Positions 16,970-26,549 of a DNA stretch of 64,000 nucleotides are shown one piece after another. Source of the DNA: Clostridiales bacterium (GTDB lineage: Bacteria > Bacillota > Clostridia > Christensenellales > Aristaeellaceae); NCBI GenBank assembly GCA_015056365.1, contig SVGM01000004.1:1-64000 (forward strand). Reading direction: 5' to 3'. How positions within the stretch are numbered: position 1 is the stretch's first letter; each line of letters begins with the position of its first letter. A program made the translations under genes and the position numbers. The notes beneath the pieces were generated by a model. The model did no database searches. It was not told the DNA's origin and saw nothing but the letters and a program-made list of their open reading frames with translations.

Positions 16970-17575
16970 ATGTTGATCATTGGAATCTGCGGTGCCAGTG
17001 GAAGCGGCAAAAGCACGCTGGCTCAGGAATTGTGCCGTTCGATCGGCGATCGTTGCATCGTGATCAATCACGACTGCTATTACCGTGATCATTCTCACCT
17101 GTCATTTGAAGAACGGTGCCGTCTCAATTACGACGAACCCGACATCTTCGATCATGACCTGTTTCTTGAAGACATGAAGACGCTGCTTGATGGCAAACCG
17201 ATCACCCGCAAGCAGTACGATTATTCCAATCATCGCCGGGCTGATTCCGATGAACTGATCTACCCGGCCGACGTGGTGATCATTGAAGGCATTCACGTGT
17301 TCTATGATCCGCGGCTGCGCGATCTGATGTTCCTGAAGCTTTACATGAGCGTGGAGCCTGATGTGTGCCTTTTGCGCCGCATCACCCGCGACATCAATGA
17401 ACGCGGTCGCAGCATTGAGAACATCTCGACCCAGTATCTCACCACCGTCAAGCCCATGTTTGACAAGCACATTCGCAACTACATCGAGTTGGCGGACGTC
17501 ATCGTTGCCCACGGCGGCAAAAACGCCCGCATCGTCAGCATTCTGGCTGGTTATGTTCGCCACGAACTCGGCTGA
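16970..17575 (+). CDS. udk: Uridine kinase family protein
   Basis: About 201 residues. P-loop GASGSGKSTL; the following NHDCYYRDHSHL matches the substrate region of uridine/cytidine kinase, and RRITRDINERGRS is the lid. It phosphorylates uridine or cytidine for pyrimidine salvage. The start is ATG 16970, about 10 bases after AAAGGAGGGG; the 34-residue upstream extension lies inside degV and is not supported. Confidence 0.9.
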   Translation: MLIIGICGASGSGKSTLAQELCRSIGDRCIVINHDCYYRDHSHLSFEERCRLNYDEPDIFDHDLFLEDMKTLLDGKPITRKQYDYSNHRRADSDELIYPADVVIIEGIHVFYDPRLRDLMFLKLYMSVEPDVCLLRRITRDINERGRSIENISTQYLTTVKPMFDKHIRNYIELADVIVAHGGKNARIVSILAGYVRHELG

Positions 17576-17593
17576 ACCAACTGATTGCAATCA

Positions 17594-17641
17594 AAAAGAG
17601 CACCGGGAAGGCTTCGTTGCACTCCCGGCGCTCTTTTTTTG
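17594..17641. terminator. Bidirectional terminator between udk and the GGDEF/EAL gene
   Basis: A GAGC-x-CCGGGA stem pairs with TCCCGG-x-GCTC and is flanked by A-rich and T-rich tracts; TTTTTTT follows on the plus strand. It separates two convergent transcription units. Confidence 0.85.
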
Positions 17642-17642
17642 T

Positions 17643-20600
17643 TTAGTCCTCCGACCCGGCCTGTTCCGCTTCCTGCAATAGAACCTTATATTGATTCTTG
17701 CCAGCGGTCTTCGCCAGGTACAGTGCCGCGTCCATACGCTCAAAGACAGCGCTGAATTCCTCGTTGGGGTGCGCCGCGGTGACGCCTACGCTGCAGCGAA
17801 CTTCTCCCTCGCCTTTCAGCCGAATCTCGCTGACGCTCTTAATAAGCAGCTCGGCCTTTCGCTTCGCAACCTCAATAGAATGGGTATTGCGCATATACAC
17901 GACAAACTCGTCGCCGCCAAACCGGGCGACAATATCGTTCTGACGAAACAGGCTGCTGATTCGTTGCGCAACCATATGCAGCACAACATCGCCTTCCGGA
18001 TGACCATAAGTGTCGTTGATGTTCTTGAAGTTATCCAGATCCACGAACAGAAGCGCATCCGTCTGGTCTTCTTGCATATCTGCCAGCGCTTCTTCGATAG
18101 CGATGCGTCCGGTGTCCTTGTTCATCAGGCCGGTGGTGCCGTCGTACTGGGCGCGGACCTCCAGCTGGTTATGAAGAACGCGTTCCTCGTTGATATCCTC
18201 AATACAGCCAACCAGACGATAGACATTGCCAGCTTCGTCAGCCATGCTCACATACCGCATACGCTGCCAGCGGTAATCCTCGCAGAAATAACGGCCCATA
18301 AATTCCAGCACGCCGCTGACCGGCTTACGGCAGGCATTGATCAGACAATGGCGAACCGCAGCAAGGTCATCGTTGTGGATATAGAACGATCTGCTTTCCA
18401 GACTCTTGAGGTAGTTGGGATGCAGTTCCTCCTCCGCCTGCTGACCGGGGCGCGCTTTGGACAGGGTCATCATGTCATCGTCCGGCCGGTAATCAAACAC
18501 AACGATGTCATCAATTTCGCTGATGATACGGTAGCGTTCCTGTTCCCAGCGTTCCTTTTGTTCGCTCTCTACCTGCTCCGTGATCTCGTACGAAGCAGCA
18601 TAGCAGTAATACTTCCCTCTGCGCTGCAGCAGTTTGCAGGCAAAGGCGATCCAGATCAACTTACCGTCCAGGCGGCAGGCGGCTTTTCTGATATGCACAA
18701 CCTCTCCGCTCCAGAAACGTTCTTCGATTCCCGCGGGCGAAGGAGACATTTCATGCAGATATTCCACATGTTCGTTGGTCTCGTGCAGGGTAAGGAACGT
18801 ATCGTAATCCAAGCCAAAGAACGAAGCAAAGTTCGGATTGGCGTAGATCAGCTTGCCGTATCCGCCGTTGGACCCATCCAATTCATGGATGGAGACGCCG
18901 CTGGGAACATGCTCCACAATGTCTTCAAACCGCTGATGCGACTCCACAAGCGCCTCGCTGGCATTGGTGGCTTCATCCATATCCACCAGCGCCGCAAACG
19001 CGCGCAGCTCGCCGCTGGCAAGACGTTCCAGATTGGCGGTACCAATGCGCATCCAGCGATACGCGTCTTCCTCAGTACGCAGCCGTAGATTCAAACGGCG
19101 CTGCTGCTTCCATTCCTCGTCCTGGAAATAGGAAACCAACGCGTCCCGATCATCGGGATGCACGTGCTCCAATATTTCAATACCGCTTTCCTGTACAATC
19201 TGGTTGGTTTGATGATCCGAGTATTCAATGCTGAACTGGTTGGTGTCATAATTCCACTCGATGACATATACGCCTGCCTGCTCCATCATGCAGCGATAGC
19301 GTTCCTTCAGGCGCAATGCGCTATCCTTCAACTCCAGTTCGCGGTTCATACGCTCGCTCAAGCGATGCCGCTGTCCAATCAAAATTGAAAGACTCATGGA
19401 GATCATCAACGCAATACCGATTCGGGAAGGCGTAATCTCTTTTGCATCCACAAACTCAAAGCCAAGGAAGCCATGATAGTCCCCCGCGTATTCGATAGCA
19501 ATCTGCAAAGTGTTATGCATATCAAAGGGCATCCGGGCAAGCTCAGGGTGCTCAGCCAGGCTCTTGACGCCGATCAGGATACCATTGCTGTCGAAATAGT
19601 TATGATAAGCGCCATCGATCTCCTCAGGGAACCGACGATTCTGTTGATTCTCCTTCTGAGGCGGTACGCCGCCGGCACACCATTCAAAGCCGGTAAACCA
19701 AGTACCATCGCCGCAATCCTTGACCACATAGACCCTGGCGAGACCCAGCTGCTCGCCTGTATTTCGAATGATCGTTTCGATGGTTTTCTGCGTACTGTCA
19801 CAGCCAGCAGCCGTAATGCGCATGAGCATTTCCGCAAGGCTGTATTGGTAGTTGCTGCTGATATTACTGAAGTCTCTGCTCAAGCCCGCGCTGATGGCAT
19901 CGCGTTCCACTCGCTGCTGATTATCCAGCAGCATTCCGCTGATACGAGTGACGCGACCATGCTCATCTGCAGCGCTGAGCAGGCGCAGACGGTACCAGCC
20001 CATTCTGCCGCCATCCACTTCGCAACCATAGTTTTCGCAGTAGTTTCCGGCTTCGACCAGTGCCTTGCGGAAACAGCAGCGTGCACCCGCAGCAAGCACA
20101 GGGTGCGGCTTTGGTTCACAGCACTGGGAAAGATAAGGCTGATAGGTATCCGTCAAAACGGTACCGTCCACCCGCTCCATGCGCATGCTCAGACAGTCCG
20201 CTTCTGGATCATAATCCAGCATAGCCACCGTCAGTAGCGTTTCCTCTTCGCCAGGCTGCAGATTTCCATACGGATTACGGGACATTTCGCGCAAGCGCTG
20301 GAAGTCGGCTGTTTCATTGGAAAGATACTTCACGCCAAAGAAGAAGTGCTTTTCGCCGGTGTGAAGCATGATCGTTTCCGCATCCTGCAGCCATGCAGCG
20401 TCACGATAAACGCGATGACGAATGGTCTGAATCGGTATATCATGCAGCGCAAGCTCTGCAAAGAAGCGCTGTACACGGCTTCTGTCCTCTTCAGCCACAG
20501 CGTGCATACACCACTGATTGATGTATTTGCTAAAGATTCTCACTTCATCGTCTTCAGTCTGTCCGTTCTTGATCAGGATGGTATCCTGTTCCAGATCCAC

Positions 20601-23600
20601 TTCGAACAGCTCGTCCATATAGGTCATCAACGCGTCGCGGTATACCTGTGACTGCTTATGCACACGGTCGGTAATGTCGGTAAAGATGCACAGGGAGGTT
20701 CCTTCTCCATCGCCCAGAGAGAAGTGCTTCATCAACACTTCCACCCAGCCAATTGTGCCGTCCTGGCGCACAATCCGGTGCTCAAAGCTCAGGTTGTTTT
20801 CGCCGTCAATCATACGACGCAGGTTTTCCTGAACCAGCTTCAGATCTTCAGGATGCGTGTTTTTCATGGTATCGCCGAAGGTTGCGTTGCGATACTGCAG
20901 CTCGCTTTCGTAGCCGAACATACGCCACAACGCCTCGTTGAAGCGAACCAGTTCTCCGTCACCGCCCTGTTTGACGTCATAACGCATCACGCCGCAGGGG
21001 AGCGCATCATAAAGACTCTTGAGGTAGAGCGTATTCGCCCGGAGAGAGGCCTCCTGCTCATGAAGCCGATCGTCTTTTTCCGCCAACTCGTCCATGTTCA
21101 GAACGATGGCGGTGATAAACTGCTTGTCATCCTCAGTGCGAAGCCTTTGCGCATACATCTGCGTCCAGCGCCAGCCGCCGCTTTTCAATCGCGTACGGTA
21201 CCGAATGCTGTGCTCGCCGCCCTCGGCATCCTGTGCCGCCTGCTGCAGCATGGGAATGAGCAGCGCGCGGTCTTCCTGATGGAGAGCCTTGGTAGGATCC
21301 TGCGAAAAGCGCCGGAAAAAGTCTTCCTGATCGTAGCCGAAAAGCGCGGGAACCGCATCATTGCAATAAACGATATGGGCTTTGTCCTCGATAAGTTCAA
21401 AATGAATGATACCGCCGGGCACGTTGTTGATAATGGCGTTCAGTTCGTCATTAAGGCGAATGTTCTTTTCCATCAGTTCGCGCCGGGTGGTGTTATTGGT
21501 TACGTCGAAATAGTAGATAAGGTGGTTCATGTTGCGGGCGAGGAAACGGATATGAACATGATGCCACATCCAACCCTCTTTGGGCGGAATGGCTTTCATA
21601 CGGAACTCGCACTGCTGCTGCTTGCCTGTTTGCTCTGCCTGCTGCATCGCATCAATCAAGATTTCCCTGAAGTCCACATCGATCCACTGAAGCAAGCCAC
21701 GGCGAACCACGGTGTAGTCCTCCATGGTCGTGCCCATTTCCTCCAGATAGCGTTCGTTAATCCGGAGGGTTTCCAGCTCGTTTCCATCGTATTCCATGAT
21801 AGCGGCGCCGCCCACAAAACTGGAAAACAGCAGCGCAGCCTGGGTAGTTGGATTGATAAAGTCCAGACTGCCTTCCACTGCCGTATTAGGCAGCGACCGT
21901 TCGGGCGAGGCAGTGGTCGTAGTGCTCATCAGTTCTTCAAACTGTTCCACGGGCATAGGCCGCGCATAGTAATAACCCTGCATGACCATACAACCCATGC
22001 TGTGCAGATAGTCAGCCTGAGCGAAGGTTTCTACGCCTTCCGCAATGATAGGTAGATCAAGCCAGTGCGCCATACGCACGATAGAATTTAGGATATTGCC
22101 GCCGCGCTCGTCGATCCTGGAGAGGAACTTCATGTCCAGCTTGAGAACGTCAACAGGCACATTTTTGAGCATATTCAAAGAGGAATAACCGCTGCCGAAG
22201 TCATCCATCTCAACCAGGAAACCGCGTTCACGTAAGCGGTTTACCATGGTAATCAGCTGGTCGGGGTTATCCATATAGGCTGATTCTGTGATTTCGAGGC
22301 GAAGCAGATCAGTAGAGATGTGATACTTCTCCACCAGATGGTCGATCATGTCCAGCAGGCCCTGGTCGGCAATATCTACACGGGAAATATTGACTGAAAC
22401 AGGCACTACCTGACGGCCCTCATCAATCCACTGGCGCAGCAGTTTACAGACCTGCTCCCACATATAATAGTCCAACCTGTTGATAAATCCGTTTCGTTCA
22501 AAGACAGGAATGAACGAAGCAGGCGGAATCAGGCCCTTGGTGGGATGGAACCAGCGTACCAGGGCCTCTGCGCCAACAATGCTGCCATTGGCATGATTGT
22601 ACTGGGGCTGGAGATAAACATGGAACTGACCCTCCGCCAGCGCGCCCTCCATATCACCGATCAGTTCCTGCTCTTCGCGCAGGCGTTCGCGCATGGAGTG
22701 GTCGTAATAAGCCAGATTGCGCTGATAATTGCCCTTGAGCGTCAGCAGAGCGAGCTGAGCTCGGTCGCTGATGATGTTCACGTCCAGTTCCGGATCGTCC
22801 ACCACATACACGCCGATGCGCGGCATAAAACTGTATTTGTTTTTGCTTTCGTTCAGCCAGCCGAGAATGGTTTTCTCGGTCTTCTGCGGATCAAACAGTG
22901 CAATAGGAATGCAGTGAATAAAGTGGTCTGCGCCAATATGGCAGGCATACCATTCGGGATGCTCCAAATAGCGCTGGCCGATATAACGAACCAGTTCATC
23001 AGCGCCGCTGATCCCATAGATATCCTTGTAAATCTTGAACCTGTCAATATCCCAGCGAACGATCACATAACTGCCCGCAGGCCTGTCCTTGATGATGGAA
23101 GAAACCTTGCGGCAGAAGGCACTGTGCGTGCTCAAGCCGGTCAGTTCGTCGATCTCGGCGATCTGCGCTTTTTCGTTGTTGCTCTCAAGCTGACGAACCT
23201 TGGCAATGCAGCTCTTTGCCAACGCATCCAATTGCACCGTGCGCAGAAGATTATGAATGCGCTTAATAGCAAGATGCGGCTCCATCAGGGAAGTGAGCAC
23301 ATCTGCTGCGCCCATTTCCAGTGCCTTGATCCTGCCTTTCTCATCCTGAACGTCCGTCAGCACCAGTGCCGGATACTGCGCCGTCAGCTGCGCCTCCTCC
23401 AGCTGGGAAAGGACATCCCAGCCTGCCTGACAGGGCGCAATCAAATTCAACAGAAGCATACCGCAATGCGGACCCTCCTGCAAAATGCGAAGGGCATTCT
23501 CTGCGTCCGCTGATTCTACAATAATGAACTCATTGGAGAGAGCATTCTTCATCATCACAAAGTTCTGCTCATCCAATCCAACCGTCAGCAAAACACTCTG

Positions 23601-23615
23601 ATAGATTCTAGGCAT
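17643..23615 (-). CDS. Giant cyclic-di-GMP protein: REC-GGDEF-EAL-PAS/GAF-GGDEF
   Basis: About 1,990 residues, soluble, with no membrane segment. In order: a receiver-like domain (1-120), a GGDEF-like domain (about 155-310), an EAL phosphodiesterase (about 320-580), several PAS-type sensor domains (about 600-1250), a GAF domain (about 1250-1430), more PAS domains, and a C-terminal GGDEF (about 1825-1985). The first receiver has Asn57 where the phosphorylated Asp should be, and the first GGDEF reads GADHF, so both look inactive. The EAL domain keeps EALVRW, EITES, DDFGSGYSSL and EGVET; the last domain keeps FGGDEF. It can plausibly both make and destroy cyclic di-GMP. ATG 23615 follows GGGGAG; the 38-residue upstream extension is unlikely. 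Confidence 0.9.
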   Translation of the reverse strand: MPRIYQSVLLTVGLDEQNFVMMKNALSNEFIIVESADAENALRILQEGPHCGMLLLNLIAPCQAGWDVLSQLEEAQLTAQYPALVLTDVQDEKGRIKALEMGAADVLTSLMEPHLAIKRIHNLLRTVQLDALAKSCIAKVRQLESNNEKAQIAEIDELTGLSTHSAFCRKVSSIIKDRPAGSYVIVRWDIDRFKIYKDIYGISGADELVRYIGQRYLEHPEWYACHIGADHFIHCIPIALFDPQKTEKTILGWLNESKNKYSFMPRIGVYVVDDPELDVNIISDRAQLALLTLKGNYQRNLAYYDHSMRERLREEQELIGDMEGALAEGQFHVYLQPQYNHANGSIVGAEALVRWFHPTKGLIPPASFIPVFERNGFINRLDYYMWEQVCKLLRQWIDEGRQVVPVSVNISRVDIADQGLLDMIDHLVEKYHISTDLLRLEITESAYMDNPDQLITMVNRLRERGFLVEMDDFGSGYSSLNMLKNVPVDVLKLDMKFLSRIDERGGNILNSIVRMAHWLDLPIIAEGVETFAQADYLHSMGCMVMQGYYYARPMPVEQFEELMSTTTTASPERSLPNTAVEGSLDFINPTTQAALLFSSFVGGAAIMEYDGNELETLRINERYLEEMGTTMEDYTVVRRGLLQWIDVDFREILIDAMQQAEQTGKQQQCEFRMKAIPPKEGWMWHHVHIRFLARNMNHLIYYFDVTNNTTRRELMEKNIRLNDELNAIINNVPGGIIHFELIEDKAHIVYCNDAVPALFGYDQEDFFRRFSQDPTKALHQEDRALLIPMLQQAAQDAEGGEHSIRYRTRLKSGGWRWTQMYAQRLRTEDDKQFITAIVLNMDELAEKDDRLHEQEASLRANTLYLKSLYDALPCGVMRYDVKQGGDGELVRFNEALWRMFGYESELQYRNATFGDTMKNTHPEDLKLVQENLRRMIDGENNLSFEHRIVRQDGTIGWVEVLMKHFSLGDGEGTSLCIFTDITDRVHKQSQVYRDALMTYMDELFEVDLEQDTILIKNGQTEDDEVRIFSKYINQWCMHAVAEEDRSRVQRFFAELALHDIPIQTIRHRVYRDAAWLQDAETIMLHTGEKHFFFGVKYLSNETADFQRLREMSRNPYGNLQPGEEETLLTVAMLDYDPEADCLSMRMERVDGTVLTDTYQPYLSQCCEPKPHPVLAAGARCCFRKALVEAGNYCENYGCEVDGGRMGWYRLRLLSAADEHGRVTRISGMLLDNQQRVERDAISAGLSRDFSNISSNYQYSLAEMLMRITAAGCDSTQKTIETIIRNTGEQLGLARVYVVKDCGDGTWFTGFEWCAGGVPPQKENQQNRRFPEEIDGAYHNYFDSNGILIGVKSLAEHPELARMPFDMHNTLQIAIEYAGDYHGFLGFEFVDAKEITPSRIGIALMISMSLSILIGQRHRLSERMNRELELKDSALRLKERYRCMMEQAGVYVIEWNYDTNQFSIEYSDHQTNQIVQESGIEILEHVHPDDRDALVSYFQDEEWKQQRRLNLRLRTEEDAYRWMRIGTANLERLASGELRAFAALVDMDEATNASEALVESHQRFEDIVEHVPSGVSIHELDGSNGGYGKLIYANPNFASFFGLDYDTFLTLHETNEHVEYLHEMSPSPAGIEERFWSGEVVHIRKAACRLDGKLIWIAFACKLLQRRGKYYCYAASYEITEQVESEQKERWEQERYRIISEIDDIVVFDYRPDDDMMTLSKARPGQQAEEELHPNYLKSLESRSFYIHNDDLAAVRHCLINACRKPVSGVLEFMGRYFCEDYRWQRMRYVSMADEAGNVYRLVGCIEDINEERVLHNQLEVRAQYDGTTGLMNKDTGRIAIEEALADMQEDQTDALLFVDLDNFKNINDTYGHPEGDVVLHMVAQRISSLFRQNDIVARFGGDEFVVYMRNTHSIEVAKRKAELLIKSVSEIRLKGEGEVRCSVGVTAAHPNEEFSAVFERMDAALYLAKTAGKNQYKVLLQEAEQAGSED

Positions 23616-23677
23616 ACGACTCCCCTGCCATTTGCGAATTTGTTTTTGATTCATAACAAGCATACTTAAACAAATAC

Positions 23678-23706
23678 ATTTTATCACAACCGCAAGGCAA
23701 TGGCAA
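23678..23706 (-). promoter_or_regulatory. Promoter of the giant cyclic-di-GMP gene
   Basis: On the minus strand: TTGCCA (23706-23701), a 17-base spacer and TAAAAT (23683-23678), with a TGA just before the -10 (extended -10). About 63 bases before the start codon. Confidence 0.65.
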
Positions 23707-23783
23707 ACGATTTGAAGAATTGATCGCAAAGAACATAAAAAGAACCGGTTTGATTATTTACGCACGCCCATCATGCAAATTTG

Positions 23784-23827
23784 CAGAAAACGCCCACAGC
23801 ACCGAACTGGGCTGCGGACGTTTTCTG
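23784..23827 (-). terminator. Terminator after the GltS-like gene
   Basis: CAGAAAACG (from 23784) pairs with CGTTTTCTG (ending 23827) with a long GC-rich inner stem. It follows the stop of the minus-strand carrier gene by about 20 bases. Confidence 0.7.
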
Positions 23828-23845
23828 TTATGTACTTTGCGGGTA

Positions 23846-25216
23846 TCAGCCCTTTTTCTTTTTGCAGAGGAAAGCAGTCAGGATGCACAGGTAAACGGAC
23901 GCCAGACCCAGGGTGACGAAGCACAGCAGAGTGGATTCCGCAGCCAGGCTGACAAAAACCAGGATGGGGGCACCCAACACAATGGCATAGCTGCTGCCTA
24001 CCACCAAATTGTTTGCGGCAGGGGTATTCAGCTCGGGGTCGATCTCCCTGAGCAACAGAATACCGGAGCCAATGGTGCCGGTGAGCATACCGTACATGGA
24101 GATGAGACCCTCCCGGCAGTAATCGCCATAGACTTTCTTGCTGATAAAACTCAGATACAGCCAAGTAATCACGCCACCAGCAACAGCGAGCAGCAGGAAA
24201 GGCACCCACAGACCGGAAATATCCTCCAGATTGATGGATGCGATACCGGCAACGATCATCAAGTCGAAAAAGAAACCGGAGAGGCGGTTGAGCAGATAGT
24301 TGTTCTGGTACTGACGGGTAATGAGCCCAGCTTTCTGCCCCTTTTCGAGCAATTTGCTCACAGCCATGGCCAGAGCGGAACCGATGATGAAGTTAAAGCC
24401 CCAGAGCAGGGAGTTCACGGTCTTGGCAAGGCCGGCAGAGATGGCGCTGATGCCGGAGGTCACGCCCCAGGTAAGCAGGTAGCTCAGCAGGTAAACGCCC
24501 AGCACCAGCACGGCCTGAATGGACAGCTTGTCGATGGAATCGGTAATGGGAATTTCGTTTTTATCCTGGAAAAAGTCCTCGGCGGCGGATTCATCCACCG
24601 TATCGGCGCTGGCATTGCGGAGACAGCCCTGTTTCTTCCAACGGTTGAGGATCACAACGCCCACAGTGCAGGCGCACAGATAACCGGCGGCGGAAATGGC
24701 AAGACCAAAGCTGCGCCCGCCGGTGAAGCCCAATACTTCATAGGAGGTGCCGATATTGTTGGCCTGTCCGGGACCCTGACCGTAGCCCATGGGCAAGAGC
24801 AGGCCGGCTGCCTTGAACAGTTCCGGCATGAAAGTATAGGCAAGGCCGATGGAGATGATCAGGCCTGTCACCGCCTGCACCAGATAGGTACCGACGATCG
24901 TCGCGCCGGACTTGAAGCCAGCTGACCGGGAATCCGCGTTCTTGTCAGGCCTGGTCCTGCGCAGGGACATGGCAATGAAGCCCAGAGCAATGCAATGGTA
25001 AACCAGCAGTTCTAGGAGGTTGTTGTCGGGTTTGAACAGGCCAAAGGTCTTCAGAATCAGCAGAAGAAAACCCGCCAAAACGGCCACAGGCATCAAGCCC
25101 TTACGGATGAAGGGAACCCTTCTGCGCAAAATATTGGCCACGATCACCGCAAGCGCAATGGCGCCCAACTGAATAATAAAATTCCATGCACCGACATTTG
25201 CTGCTGAGTAATCCAT
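23846..25216 (-). CDS. GltS-like sodium:glutamate symporter family carrier
   Basis: 456 residues, about ten to eleven membrane segments. LLPMGYGQGPGQA resembles the glycine-rich pore hairpin of the GltS family (sodium/glutamate symporters), and a second inverted half follows. The central cytoplasmic loop is acidic (DTVDESAAEDFFQDKNE). Glutamate is the family's known substrate, but the divergent sequence leaves this open. AAAGGAG lies 9 bases before ATG 25216; the upstream ATG at 25237 precedes that site. The start is 4 bases after the PlsC-like stop. Confidence 0.8.
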   Translation of the reverse strand: MDYSAANVGAWNFIIQLGAIALAVIVANILRRRVPFIRKGLMPVAVLAGFLLLILKTFGLFKPDNNLLELLVYHCIALGFIAMSLRRTRPDKNADSRSAGFKSGATIVGTYLVQAVTGLIISIGLAYTFMPELFKAAGLLLPMGYGQGPGQANNIGTSYEVLGFTGGRSFGLAISAAGYLCACTVGVVILNRWKKQGCLRNASADTVDESAAEDFFQDKNEIPITDSIDKLSIQAVLVLGVYLLSYLLTWGVTSGISAISAGLAKTVNSLLWGFNFIIGSALAMAVSKLLEKGQKAGLITRQYQNNYLLNRLSGFFFDLMIVAGIASINLEDISGLWVPFLLLAVAGGVITWLYLSFISKKVYGDYCREGLISMYGMLTGTIGSGILLLREIDPELNTPAANNLVVGSSYAIVLGAPILVFVSLAAESTLLCFVTLGLASVYLCILTAFLCKKKKG

Positions 25217-25220
25217 GAGG

Positions 25221-26357
25221 TCACGCTCCTTTTGCATTCACGTTATGCCATACGGCGAGGTATTTGCGGAGACAGATTGGCTTGGGCGCATGCATCTCAT
25301 AGTACTTGCCCTGATACGTAAACACCATCAAGTGCTTCTGCACCAGCGCGAAATGAGAAACATTCTCCAGAGGAAAACGATACTGCCCCAATAAAAGTGT
25401 GTTGTCCTCCAGCGTAAGAACATCCTGAGCGAGCAAGTTTTCACTATGATCCTGCTGCAGCTCGAACAGCTTGATGTCCTCGTCCCGGAAGGCAGGAAGC
25501 GTCTCTGCGTTTTTCAGATAGTCATGCTGCCACTCATCCCATTGAAGAATATTCTCAAAGGGCTTGGGGGGATCGAAGGTGCCGTATTCCGTATATACCG
25601 TGTCCAAACCACAGCTACAGCGCACATGGTTTCCCGTGCCGTAAACGGTTCCCTGCTTGTGACACTCAGGACAGATAAACAAGGCAGTTTCGATCTGCTC
25701 GGCCCGTTTTTTCCCTTTGAAGCGCTGGGGTGATTCTTTTTGCCGCTCCCAGGCATTTTCGCTGATGTCCCGATTGACCGCGTCGTTCAGTTCCTGAGAA
25801 GACATATGGGAGAGCTGCTCAGGGGTATAGGTGTTGACGATGCTTCCGTACATCTTTCCCTTGCGGATGCCCTTGCCCCAGCGAGGGGCGGACAGATAGC
25901 CGCCCTCAATCCGGTAAGTCATCAGGTTCACTTTACCGATTTTGGCGATATCACCGGTGCCGGCGAATATCTTCTGCGCGACACCATTCCATGTGGTTTC
26001 ACCCTCGCCAAAGATGCATACAGAATGTCCTGCCCGCAGTTTGCGAAGCATCGCCAGCGCCGTATCACCGCCGTTGGAGCCCTTGCGCCGGGAAATGGGC
26101 GCTACCAGATAATTGATGGCCTTTGTCCTCCATCCCTTGCGGAACAAATGCTCGCTGGCTACGAAGTACATCTGGTGTTTGGGAAAACTGCAAGCAACCA
26201 GAAACGGATCGTAATTGGTTACGTGGTTGGCGATGATCAAAGCCGGGGTTTCAGGATTGTATTCTTCGCAGGAATAATTGAGCATGCGCCTGAAAACAGG
26301 ACATATCACCGCATGCAGGATCCTCCAGAGTTTCTTATGCCGCAGGCTTTCGTTCAT
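25221..26357 (-). CDS. PlsC-like acyltransferase with C-terminal zinc ribbon
   Basis: 378 residues, longer than the usual 200-250 of 1-acylglycerol-3-phosphate acyltransferases. The catalytic NHxxxxD is NHVTNYD (about residue 44), and FGEGETTW stands where EGTR-type motifs lie. After about residue 230 there is a zinc ribbon (CPEC, then CSCG) and a C-terminal all-beta-looking domain of about 100 residues. Acyl transfer to a lipid or glycolipid is likely; the extra domains have no assigned role. It is followed directly by the GltS-like gene. Confidence 0.78.
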   Translation of the reverse strand: MNESLRHKKLWRILHAVICPVFRRMLNYSCEEYNPETPALIIANHVTNYDPFLVACSFPKHQMYFVASEHLFRKGWRTKAINYLVAPISRRKGSNGGDTALAMLRKLRAGHSVCIFGEGETTWNGVAQKIFAGTGDIAKIGKVNLMTYRIEGGYLSAPRWGKGIRKGKMYGSIVNTYTPEQLSHMSSQELNDAVNRDISENAWERQKESPQRFKGKKRAEQIETALFICPECHKQGTVYGTGNHVRCSCGLDTVYTEYGTFDPPKPFENILQWDEWQHDYLKNAETLPAFRDEDIKLFELQQDHSENLLAQDVLTLEDNTLLLGQYRFPLENVSHFALVQKHLMVFTYQGKYYEMHAPKPICLRKYLAVWHNVNAKGA

Positions 26358-26395
26358 AAGTCCTCCTAGTAAGCCAAATTTTGCTCTATTATGTT

Positions 26396-26424
26396 ATGAT
26401 ACATGAAAAAACGACAAGAAACAA
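26396..26424 (-). promoter_or_regulatory. Possible promoter of the PlsC-like/GltS-like operon
   Basis: On the minus strand: TTGTTT (26424-26419), a 17-base spacer and TATCAT (26401-26396). The -35 is weak. Confidence 0.4.
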
Positions 26425-26487
26425 GTTAAAGAATCAGAAAAACAAAAAGGAGCCGCCACACTGGACAGCCCCAAATACTGAAAAAAG

Positions 26488-26526
26488 CAATGACAAACGT
26501 TTTGCCGTCTGTCATTGTTTTTTTCT
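26488..26526. terminator. Terminator after the DEAD-box helicase gene
   Basis: A 12-bp stem with one mismatch (CAATGACAAACG with CGTCTGTCATTG) is flanked by AAAAAA on the left and TTTTTTT on the right, so it works in both directions. The helicase gene ends at 26550. Confidence 0.85.
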
Positions 26527-26549
26527 TGTTCATCATGTGAAAAAAAGCA

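Noticed and set aside
17691-22055. Several long plus-strand frames opposite the cyclic-di-GMP gene
   Set aside because: The minus-strand frame is continuous over 1,990 residues with clear domains; the others are shadows.
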